This document shows positions 44,970-54,881 of a DNA stretch of 64,000 nt, piece after piece. Under the pieces are notes generated by a model. It was not told where the DNA came from and did not search any database. It saw only the letters and a list, made by a program, of their open reading frames with translations. Made by a program: the position numbers and the translations under genes. Origin of the DNA: Adineta ricciae (taxonomy: Eukaryota; Rotifera; Eurotatoria; Adinetida; Adinetidae); NCBI GenBank assembly GCA_905250025.1, contig CAJNOJ010000154.1:62001-126000 (forward strand), in the 5' to 3' direction. The number at the start of each line of letters is the position of its first letter. The first letter of the stretch is position 1.

Positions 44970-47624
44970 ATGACAAACTTTTCCGAAGATATTACTAGAA
45001 TGAGAACGGTCGAATCTCATCGAATGCGTCGACAAATAGTGTTAAGATCCTTCCTCGTTTGGCTAAGTGCTGAATTCAACTTAATAGATAAAGAATATCA
45101 ACATGCGTACAAACAGTTATGCAACCTTTTTAACGGTGTGTACAACTTCACGGAAGCCAACGAATGTATGCGTTTCCTGCAGCAATACAGAGAAGACAAA
45201 GTATTTATGATCATTTCTGGCTGCTATGATGAAGATGTAGTTCATGAAATCAGCAGTTTTCCGCAAGTAGAGGCTACGTATATTATTTATGATCGTGATA
45301 GCCGTTATCATGAACAGATGGAAAGCCAAGTCAAATCAAGAGGAATATTCACAAAGATCGAAGAAATGTGCAATAGACTTCAAGTGACTGTAAAGAAATC
45401 GAATCAAGACTCTATCGCAATGAGTTTTACAGAGTCAAATGAAGATGATTCTATTGTGGATCTAAATCGATTGGAACCATCATTTATGCACACTCAATTA
45501 TTAAAAAGTGCTTTGTTCGACATAGAGCATACTCAAGAAGAACGTCAATACTTCGTGTCGTATTGCAAGAAAGCAAATATTAGTTCGCCGCAAATGATTG
45601 AAGAGTTTGATGAAGATTATCGACCGGATAAAGCAATCTGGTGGTATTCGAGAGACTGTTTTATCTATGGATTGCTGAATGAGTCTCTTAGACTATTAAA
45701 AGCGAATATTATTGTTAATATGGGCTTCTTTGTTTACGATACTCATAAGCAAATCGAAAGAATTCATCAACAGCAGTTGAGTCAGTATAAGGAAGGAATT
45801 TTTACCGTTTATCGTGGACAATCTTTGAATAAAAGAGCGTTTGAAAAACTCAGGAAAAGTAAAGGTGGTCTGATATCATTCAACAATTTTCTCTCGACTA
45901 GTAAAATTCGAGATATTGCTCATTTCTATGCTCAGATTACTTCACAAAACGACGACAATGTTGGCATTCTTTTCATTATGATCATTGATACAAAATTAAC
46001 TTCAACACCGTTTGCTGATATTCAAGACATTAGTTATTTTAACAATGAGGCTGAAGTGCTATTTTCAATGCACACAGTTTTCCGGATCGGACAAATAGCA
46101 CCTATAGGCGCGAACGAACGTTGTTTCGAAGTACAGCTGACTCTGACGGATGACAGTGATCAACAATTGGGTATTCTTATGACTTATTTGGAAGAAGACG
46201 CTCGCCGTAAACAAGGATGGGACCGAATTGGATCGCTTTTGATAAACATAGGGCAGTTAGAAAAGGCGGAAGATCTTTATGATATTCTACTTGAAAAGTC
46301 GTCCGATCGTAATGATCAAAGTGTGTATTATCATCAGTTAGGTATCATCAAAAACAAACAGAGTGAGTACCGAGAGGCCGCTCGATATTATGCAATGGCA
46401 CTTGATATTCGACGTGAAACTCTACCAGAAAGTCATCCTGAGTTGGCATCTTCTTACAACAGTATCGGTGAAATGTATCAAAATATCGGTGAATATTCGA
46501 CAGCATTATCATACTGTGAAAAATCACTTCAGATACGCCAACAAACTCATCCAGAGAATCGTAGAGATTTAGCTATTTCTTACAACAATATCGGTGAGAT
46601 ATGCAGTAACATGGGAGAGTACGCAAAAGCACTGTCCTATCACGAAAAGTCACTACGTTTGCGGCAAGAATTTCTTCCGGAAAATCATCAGGATTTGGCT
46701 ATTTCGTATAACAACATTGGTGAAATCTACAAAAGGATGGGTGAGTATGCGAAAGCATTGTCCAGCCATGAAAAGGCACTTAATATCAAAGAAAAAGTTC
46801 TTCCTGAAAATCATTCCTCTTTCGGTATTACGTATAGTAATATCGGCTCAGTATATGATGGAATGGGAGAATACTCAAAAGCATTATCTTGTTACGAGAA
46901 AGATTTAAAAATTACTAAAACAAGTCTGCCAGAAAATCATCCTGACTTGGCTGTTTCTTACAACAATATTGGCTTAGTGTATTACAATATGAAAGAGTAT
47001 TCAAAAGCTTTGTTCAACAACGAGATGGCACTAAGTATTCAACAGAAAAGTCTTCCGGAAAATCATCCTCATATAGCTACTTCTTACAACAACGTTGCTA
47101 TCGTATACGAGACGATGGGACAATACTCGAAAGCGCTAATCTACTACGAAAAAGCGCTTCGTATGCGAAAAAACATTCTTTCTGACAACCATCCTGACTT
47201 GGCCACTACGTATAACAATATTGGTGTAGTGTATCTTCAAATGGGTGAATACGCAAAAGCTCTGATGTATAGCGAAACTGCACTGAAAATCCAAGAAAAC
47301 ATTCTTTCTCGAGATCATCCTGACTTAGCTACTACATATGGCAATATTGGTTGGGTATATAATCAAATAGGAGAGTATTCAAAGGCACTTTATTACTGCG
47401 AAAAGGATCTGGAAATCAGTAAGAGAAGTCTTCCAGACAATCATCCACATTTAGCTACTGCCTACAACAAAACTGGCGAATCGTATTACAATACAAAAGA
47501 CTATTCAAAAGCGTTGTATTTATTTCAACAAGCTGAAATTATATGGAAACAATCTCTTCCCACGTATCATCTCCAACATCAGAAAGTACTTGAAAGTATT
47601 GAATTAACCCAGAAAATGCTTTAA
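44970..47624 (+). CDS. Arginine-type ADP-ribosyltransferase fused to TPR array
   Basis: Single exon, 884 aa from the ATG at 44970. The frame is open for nine bases before it (GTGAGTCAA), where a GTGAGT could instead be a splice donor, so an upstream exon is possible. Residues about 70-140 resemble a degenerate receiver-like or Rossmann fold (DKVFMIISGCYDED). Residues about 210-400 carry the R-S-E signature of arginine ADP-ribosyltransferases: Arg in VYRGQ (282), FNNFLSTS (Ser-Thr-Ser 309-311), and ExE in NNEAEVLF (360-362). About ten 42-residue kinesin-light-chain-type TPRs follow (YNNIGEIY...GEYAKALSYHEKSL...LPENHPDLA). Members with this triad transfer ADP-ribose from NAD+ to Arg. No signal peptide, so intracellular; the TPRs probably bind partners or substrates. 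Fusions like this are typical of bdelloid gene sets. Confidence 0.9.
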   Translation: MTNFSEDITRMRTVESHRMRRQIVLRSFLVWLSAEFNLIDKEYQHAYKQLCNLFNGVYNFTEANECMRFLQQYREDKVFMIISGCYDEDVVHEISSFPQVEATYIIYDRDSRYHEQMESQVKSRGIFTKIEEMCNRLQVTVKKSNQDSIAMSFTESNEDDSIVDLNRLEPSFMHTQLLKSALFDIEHTQEERQYFVSYCKKANISSPQMIEEFDEDYRPDKAIWWYSRDCFIYGLLNESLRLLKANIIVNMGFFVYDTHKQIERIHQQQLSQYKEGIFTVYRGQSLNKRAFEKLRKSKGGLISFNNFLSTSKIRDIAHFYAQITSQNDDNVGILFIMIIDTKLTSTPFADIQDISYFNNEAEVLFSMHTVFRIGQIAPIGANERCFEVQLTLTDDSDQQLGILMTYLEEDARRKQGWDRIGSLLINIGQLEKAEDLYDILLEKSSDRNDQSVYYHQLGIIKNKQSEYREAARYYAMALDIRRETLPESHPELASSYNSIGEMYQNIGEYSTALSYCEKSLQIRQQTHPENRRDLAISYNNIGEICSNMGEYAKALSYHEKSLRLRQEFLPENHQDLAISYNNIGEIYKRMGEYAKALSSHEKALNIKEKVLPENHSSFGITYSNIGSVYDGMGEYSKALSCYEKDLKITKTSLPENHPDLAVSYNNIGLVYYNMKEYSKALFNNEMALSIQQKSLPENHPHIATSYNNVAIVYETMGQYSKALIYYEKALRMRKNILSDNHPDLATTYNNIGVVYLQMGEYAKALMYSETALKIQENILSRDHPDLATTYGNIGWVYNQIGEYSKALYYCEKDLEISKRSLPDNHPHLATAYNKTGESYYNTKDYSKALYLFQQAEIIWKQSLPTYHLQHQKVLESIELTQKML
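46330..47590 (+). repeat. Ten 126-bp coding TPR repeats
   Basis: Each unit encodes 42 residues with the consensus given in the parent gene. Units 2-4 are the most alike at DNA level, suggesting recent unit duplication. Confidence 0.85.
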
Positions 47625-48345
47625 TTTCTGGTCAATTGTCGACAGTCATCATTATCTAATAACTCTACAGTGTGAATACTAAATTCTTTTTCATCATAGT
47701 GACATGTACGATAATACACATTCAAAAGAAGTGCTTCTATCTTACTCTATTCAGAGTGAACATTGAAGCTATAAAGGAAATTAAGCACATTGATTTCTTT
47801 GTTCATACTTGATTTCAGCCAGTAAACAGATAAAACTTAATTCCAATCAATATAGTTATAAATATCCAACATGAAACTAGCGACTCTAACTTTTGAACTT
47901 CAATGTAAAAATGTATATCATCTACCATATTCCCAAACAGCATTACAAGTGAGATGAGAGATTTTAGCAAGAATCGTTCGCAATCATCTCTTTGCAACAT
48001 ACCACCAGCGATTGCATCATCTTACTGGAACAAGTACACTGATATCTTTTTCAATATACTGACTATGTCATGATAGAACTTTTTCCTACTTCGCTCATAT
48101 CCAATGCAGAGAGATTCCAGCAACATTTTGAATAATTGAGTATCATGTATTTGTTCAAAGAAAGTGTGAATAGTGATCAAATAGCAAACATTTTCCGAAA
48201 TATATTTGTTTTCAATGTTTTCCGATGCCATCGGATGAAAAGCAAACATTTCTTTTCTCTCTCCACCCAAATGAAAAAACCGATCGGCTCATTGAAAAGG
48301 TTTTCTCCAGTAGTAGCATCCTAATTTACAGAGAATAGTCTTGTC
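47625..48345. other. Intergenic region
   Basis: About 720 bp between two plus-strand genes. Minus-strand frames at 47815-48000 and 48022-48270 and a plus frame at 48136-48324 show no domain or conserved feature. Presumed promoter of the channel gene near its 3' end. Confidence 0.4.
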
Positions 48346-49926
48346 ATGACGACAGTGATACCTTTTATCATTTTTTTCTGTTATTCTTGTCATTTGTATA
48401 ATTGCGGAACACTATCCGCCACGCAGTTGTCGGAGCAAACATTGATGACAAGTTTATTGAGCGGATACAACAAAAATATCAAACCAGATACTCCAGTATA
48501 TGTGGATATCACAGCTTCATTGCAACAAATAGTTTCTCTCGACGAAAAACAACAAATAATGACGTCTAGTTCATTTATCTCACAAGCATGGGTTGACGAG
48601 CGATTGTCATGGACACCGAGTACAAACGATAATATAAGCGTCGTCATGTTACCAGTTCAAAGCTTATGGATACCCGATACAATGATATTAAATTCAGCAG
48701 ACTCGAGTGGTTACTTGACAATCAACACGTACAGTTTAGCGTCTGTTCATTTCACAGGCAGCGTTTATATGATACTACCAGCATTAGCAGTGAAAACACG
48801 ATGTAGTTTACTCATTCGAAATTTTCCATTCGATTATCAAATGTGTAGCATCAATCTGACCTCATGGAGTCAAGGATCGAATCGAATTATTTACACAGAA
48901 AATGCTAGTTTAGTCATTGATATCACGGACTATATTGAACATCCCTTGTGGAAATTAAAGAACGTCTCGTTGGATGTAATCAGAAAATCCGATCGAGTGC
49001 CGTATGAAGATGCTTCTAATGATGTCATAACAATAAACTTATATTTGAAGAGAAAACCATTATTTTATATCATGAATGGTATATTTACATGTTTAATCTT
49101 GAATTGTGTTACTTTATTGGCATTTGGCTTACCATTTACCTCACAAATTGGTCTATGTAAGCATGTTTTCTTATTTGAACAATCGAGAATAAAGTGCCAT
49201 TTTGAGCAGAACTATTATTATTTCTTTACTTGAAAAAATCACCTTTCTATTTTAGGTATGACCTGTTTTATGACATACTCGGTCAATTCACTCACTTTCT
49301 CGAATCTGTTTCCACAACAATCAGAATATTTGATGATGATAACATTGTATTTCATATTATCAATGTGTTGGACATTGATATCAATGTTATGGTTTGTTAT
49401 ATGTAACTATTTCACATCGAAGGGTGAATTGCCCAAATTACTTTTTGACTTCTCTGGATTATTACAAAGAATATCTGCTAACGGTTTCTCGAAGTCAAAG
49501 CAAACCGATTCAAATGTGAAGAAAGGCGAATTGATGAGTTCGGACGATGCAGAAACAACAAGACATCGATGTATGTCTTGTGAAAGGGCATTGTTCCCAT
49601 GTCTTCGCAGACGAGTAGTGGTGGAAAATGCTGATAAATCACAAATGAATCCGAAAGATGATGTCGAATCTGTTACAGGTGATACAAATGATGTGCCATC
49701 GAATTCTGAACATGTTAACAAGACGAAGGCAAAAATAAATGCAAAATGCAATTTCTGTGATCGATGTGAAACTTGTCAAGTCAATTTTGATCGAGACAAA
49801 ACAAAAAGCAAAATAAAAAAAGATGTGGAAGCCAAATGCAATATTTTAAATTATTTAGTTTTCAGCTTTGTTTCGCTCTGCGTGTTTGTTTCAAACGTGG
49901 TTGTTTGGTTATTAATGTCATTGTAG
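48346..49926 (+). CDS. Cys-loop ligand-gated ion channel subunit (nicotinic-like)
   Basis: Two exons, 48346-49156 and 49256-49926 (99-bp intron at the start of TM2); 493 aa. Signal peptide at residues 1-24. The extracellular domain has WVDERLSW (82-89), LWIPDT (107-112) and the Cys-loop CSLLIRNFPFDYQMC with exactly 13 residues between Cys153 and Cys167. TM1 FYIMNGIFTCLILNCVTLLAF; TM2 GLCMTCFMTYSVNSLTFSNLFP; TM3 after QQSEY; a long cytoplasmic loop rich in Cys and charged residues; TM4 NYLVFSFVSLCVFVSNVVVWLL at the very end. No vicinal Cys pair in loop C, so not an alpha-type subunit. The usual Gly-Glu-Lys before TM2 is replaced by Thr-Ser-Gln, so cation selectivity cannot be assumed. Confidence 0.85.
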
Positions 49927-50791
49927 TCGATATGTAGTCATGAAATTTCTATTCTTATGCAACTAATAAATGACATATTAATCCTTACAAACCGAAGGAG
50001 TTTCCTATGAAGTAACAAAAGAAAAATTTTTAGCTGCTTTGCCGATTATTTTAACACGGCTTTTCTTCATCATACTTTCACTCTGTCTATTTTGCTTTCA
50101 GAAAATAGTAGCGTCTGTGGATGAGAATTATTTATTTTGCTCTACAGTCAATTATACAATATCCCATGGAAGGGGCATCTCGGTCTTTAAGCGTTAATGC
50201 GACACGATTTATCAGAAGAATACTTCTATCTCGGAATCATTTCAAGAGCGACGAACATGTGTTTCAGTTTTATTGTCGAATATCAGACTTTGGTGGTTCC
50301 CAAATACATCTGCATAGGAGATGATCGCTCAAAATGCTGAAGTGTACAGAAAATGAAGTTCAGTAATTAACGTAGATACTTACTTTTAGTTAATAACTCA
50401 ATGGAAATTATTCGCATTCACAATAGTCATAACCAGTCTACATGGGGTTAACAAACTGCTTGCTTCTACACTTGATTCTGTAGGAGTGTTTCCAGCGTGC
50501 TGTTTTTAATTAATCACCCTTTCCTTTTTGAAATTCAACATGAAATTGTCTATCAATCAACAAGTTCTCAATTATGTATCTAACAGCTAGAGCAGTCATC
50601 AGATTACTTCAGATTCGTTGACTCACGTTTTAATGACTTTATTGAGAAAAAGTACTATATATGTTAATTAGAGTACTTCAAATAATCAATATTAAATGCT
50701 GAAAATGACGTGATAAAAAAGAGAAATACCTATAGGAGTCGTTCTCGATTTTGTTGTAGATTATACGGCGAAGCGGGCGCATGTATGTGTA
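49927..50791. other. Intergenic region
   Basis: About 860 bp; only short open frames (e.g. 50121-50324) without recognisable features. Confidence 0.4.
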
Positions 50792-51400
50792 ATGGTATTA
50801 GTTCACCAACTATCACCCGTAACCATGTCCTCACGATACGCGCCCAACAACTACGTCGTCTTACTACAACAAGTGCAACAATACTTGTTCCAGTATGCAG
50901 GTTCCTTTATGATAGTATTGGATGCTATCAGCTGTGTACTTCGTGTGACAGTCTTCAATACGAAAAAGTCTTTGAAAAAATTCATGCTTGATTTATATGA
51001 CAGTATTTCACATGTATTATTAGGCTCATTTCACCAGCTGTTTTGTCTCTTGGTTATAGCTTTAAATCTGTTATAAGCAATTTAGATCTGTGTTGATTTG
51101 CTATATATAAGGCCTTCTGCGTCCAACTTTCCTGGTTCTAGCTTCAATTGATCGAATATTAGTTACTTTGCCAAATGCTTTGATAAGTCGACGAAGCACT
51201 AGTCGTCTGGTTTATATTAGTACCATTTGCGACACACTACTAGGACTATTGTGTCATAGGCAAGCGTTATTTTCAATGAACGCTATCCAACTTGCAGCGA
51301 ATGTAATCATCTGTTATATATAGTTGCCAATGTATTTGGCAGGAATAAGTATAAGAATTTATGTTATGTGCACATGTCCTCAGACAGCAGTGATTCTTCG
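50792..51400 (+). pseudogene. Relic of a second-type 7TM receptor
   Basis: The frame at 50792-51076 gives a TM1-like segment preceded by VLLQQVQQYLFQYAGSFMIVL and followed by FNTKKSLKK, the typical start of FMRFamide-receptor-like proteins in bdelloids. After stop codons, another frame at about 51135-51300 reads FLVLASIDRILVTLPNALISRRSTSRL, the characteristic end of TM3 and intracellular loop 2, with possible remains to about 51400. TM2 is degraded and TM5-7 are not seen. In-frame stops and loss of the second half indicate a dead gene. Confidence 0.65.
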
Positions 51401-53267
51401 CCTTCATTGCAGAAAAACATCTATCGTGAGTAAGAAGAGTGAGCTTTTCTTTTTCTCTGAAGCGTGAGCCGAAGAATATCTTCGTCATTGACTATGCAAT
51501 TAGACATCGTATATCAGGAGAATAGTTCATATTAACGTTGAACACGTATATTCTGAATAATGGCAACCACGTCTAACGTTTCCATCATGTAGCGAAATAA
51601 TGCATCATTGCCGAACACGGCACTATAAGGTTGAACTGAAATACTTGAATAAATTGTAAGCATGTATTATACTTTGATCACATATTTAGCGTTTATACCA
51701 TAAATGGTCAGCATAAATCACGATCTAGTTCGAAGATTCTGATCAATATAAGAGATGGACCGTGAGTCACACGAATATTTTAAGAATGTGTCACATGTCT
51801 ATGGTCACGTATTGTGAAGAAGCATTGTAAGAACATCATTGAAATGAAAACTTAATTCAGATATTTGTCCTACTTCTGAGCGATTATTAGTAGCGATTCA
51901 CGCTTTTATTCGATTGGATTATTGTGTATAATCTGGAACAACGCTTCGATATTTCTAGTCTAATGGTGTCATTCAAATATGACGAGTGTCATGGATGATG
52001 CGAGCAATGTGCTTTGAACTAGGATTAGGGCGAGTTGGAACACCGGTACGCTTCGCAAACCTGCATGCCATCGTATACTATCAACACGAGGGAAAGTATA
52101 AGAGAGAGCAAAGATTAAATTTCTTTACGTTCTCTTATTCGTCATTATTCGTGATCGCTTATGCACATCATAAAATAATTGTTTCAAAATAAAAATCATA
52201 CAAGCGATTGTACTTTCACCGGTTGAGTAATACGAATATATATTTTGCAAATAAAATCTATAGATAATTTGTTAAAATGAATGAACACAATCGAACTGTT
52301 ATCAACAACGATTGGCACGTTTCGTGCTCTGTCATTAATATTTAGTTGATCATCGTGTAATATTACAGACTATTTCTACAATAACTTGTCATATATTCAA
52401 TGTCTGCTCTAAAAGTTAAGAGCAACAAAATTGATGTGAGACAATCAAGTTAGACATTGAACGTTCTATGTCAATAACTGAACATTTTACTCCAGTTTCT
52501 GCATATTTGAGCTGTAATGTTAAATAATCATCGATCCATTTATTACAGGTCGCCTATACACAAGGAAAATTAGGGTGAAGGTGTAACCTTAGTCGTTAAA
52601 CACGTAAGCACAAGGTAGTTACTTTTATAAACCAAACGTCAACAGTTTTGTATTCTATAATCTTAACCTGATATTTTTAATGATAATTTGAGAATATGTA
52701 GATCATATTTGGAAAGTTATATTTTTGACGTTCGGCCATTTTCATCTGTCTCTCACAGACGCGTTATCAATTAAGAGTAATAATACATTAGAAAGCTTCA
52801 AACGTCGCTACTGAGAATTATGTATGCTGTTTGCACTTATGGAGCTTATAGGAAGTAAATGAACCGATTCTTCTACGTATGTAAATTTTACCTGTTCCAT
52901 CATGTTTCACACATTAAATTGTGTGTCCGGGATTCTGCTTGAAGCTTTTTACAAAAAAATTAAAATCATCTTTCACTTGATATCATACAGCGTACTATTC
53001 TCTCTACATTAAAGTGCTTTTCTAGGTTTGATTCTTCTAACGTGACGAAGCATTTTCATCTACTTAAATGAGTTTCATTGAATTCTGTATATTAATGAGA
53101 ATATTGCGTAGAAGAAAACGACACGATTAGCGGGAATCTTTTTTCGAATTCACAACATCAATACATTCAACATTTTACATTGTAATTGATTAGAGAAACC
53201 TGTTTTATAGAGAACCATTCGTCCACTTTTTCGTCCCAGACTATCTCTTTTGTAATTTTTCTTTTAG
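51401..53267. other. Long non-coding region
   Basis: About 1.9 kb with no supported gene on either strand. The open frame at 51986-52192 has no family features. It may contain older gene or transposon remains too decayed to name. Confidence 0.4.
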
Positions 53268-54204
53268 TCACGCACAAATCCATCCCAGACAGTGATGTAT
53301 TCGTTCTTTCAAATATTGACGAATCTCACGATTATAAATAAATAAATCCACTACTTGAATCACTGCAGAGATTGCAGAAGGGATTTGTGAACTAGTGATG
53401 ATCCATCCTGGTATTGTGTGGTATATAGCACTGGGAAGAGCAAGAACAACAAAAAGTGGTGCCCAACCAAGAACAAATACTGCAAACATGAAAAGTATGT
53501 GTTTCAGTAGTCGCATTTCTCGAGCATGTTGTTGCCGTGAAGTGTTAGTTTCAGACAGAACGGTGATTGTTGTTGTTTCATGAATACGTCGAGCAGATGA
53601 TCGAACAGTGATGAAGATAATTAAATTGAAAACAATGCTAATAATCGTGGGAAGTACTACTATAATGACTAGTATATAGGTATAAATCCAACTATCCCAA
53701 AAAATACCGAAAAAACAGACCTAAAAACAAAATTAAGACATGTCTTTGTTATTTTTCTGATTTTACTTGATAAGAAGAAATGAGCCACGGGATCATCGAG
53801 AGCAGAGTAAATGCCCACTGTGCAAATATTGATAAATAACCCCAAGTTCGTCTTTTGAAAAATCTTTTCATTGGATAAAGAGTGACAAAGCATCTATTGA
53901 TAGTAATTACCACCAGAGAATGGGATAATAAGCAGGTTGGTATTTCATTCAAAGAATAAATTAACATACAAACGTCAAAAGCTGTATAAAGTAACTTAAC
54001 ATTAATGATACGAATGAGCTCGATGTTGAACCAGTAGAAAAAGCATAGGAAACATGTGAAACAAAAGTTTCCTATCAGAATGTTATGTGGTGTATGGAAA
54101 CGCTCGACGAATATAATCGGTAGAAGACAGATAAGGAATAATACAGCTGCAATGAAAAAAGTGCAAACCTGTATAAGGACAAAAATGTTGTCTAAGTCGA
54201 CCAT
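53268..54204 (-). CDS. 7TM receptor, rhodopsin-like, two exons
   Basis: Exons 54204-53767 and 53720-53268 (46-bp intron between TM4 and TM5); 296 aa from the ATG at 54204. TM1 IFVLIQVCTFFIAAVLFLICLLPIIFV; TM2 NILIGNFCFTCFLCFFYWF; TM3 ending VVITINRCFVTLYPMKRFF (NRC in the DRY position); TM4 WGYLSIFAQWAFTLLSMIPWLI; TM5 SWIYTYILVIIVVLPTIISIVF; TM6 ILFMFAVFVLGWAPLFVVLALP with a GWAP in place of CWxP; TM7 AVIQVVDLFIYNREIRQYL. Not close to the receptor at 41923. Ligand unknown. Confidence 0.8.
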
Positions 54205-54881
54205 AATGTAATTTTTCAAATGAGCTTTGTAGTGATGTGTGCTATAGCTTTTATAGATAAGTTAAATGAGATGGACTTTTATTAACCGAATGGGAAATCA
54301 AAGTGACGGAAAGAAAAGCTTTCAGACTGTTTCTTAGAAGTCATGTTTCTTTTTTTTTTCTGTTATAAGTGTCGGCTGCACTACGAAAGTAAAAGTGGAA
54401 TATGCCCTTAGAAATATTCCTCCCTTACCTTCACACCAGACCTTTTGCGATGTTTTTCTGACTCACGACGAATCTTTGAGAGAGACGATCTGAAAGCGAC
54501 TGTTAGTGTTTATGGGCAGAAAGTTGGAACCCATTTCTTCCCTGCACACTGTGACTAACTAAGTCAAACAAAAAGATTGTTCTATGCGCTACATTTTACC
54601 AGCCCAAACGTGTTTCACGTTTTCAATTCCACAGAGATTGCGCTAAAAGTTTTTCTGGTGTAAATATTTAAATTATTAACAATAGAAGTAGGAATATCAG
54701 CGTTTTTAACGTTCCCAAAATTGGTTATTCGTCACAAAAGCTTGCTATATAGGCATATAATTATTTTCTCTGTGAAAGAAATTTGAGAAAGAGGATGATT
54801 GAGAAGCACAAAAACTCCAGGGTAATAATTAAACTAAACAGCAAAGAGAACAGTTTAATTGAGGTACATGATCGTCTCGAA
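54205..54881. other. Intergenic region
   Basis: About 680 AT-rich bases between two minus-strand genes, with a T-run near 54351-54360. Contains the promoter of the GPCR and the 3' end of the subtilisin gene; nothing specific recognised. Confidence 0.4.
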
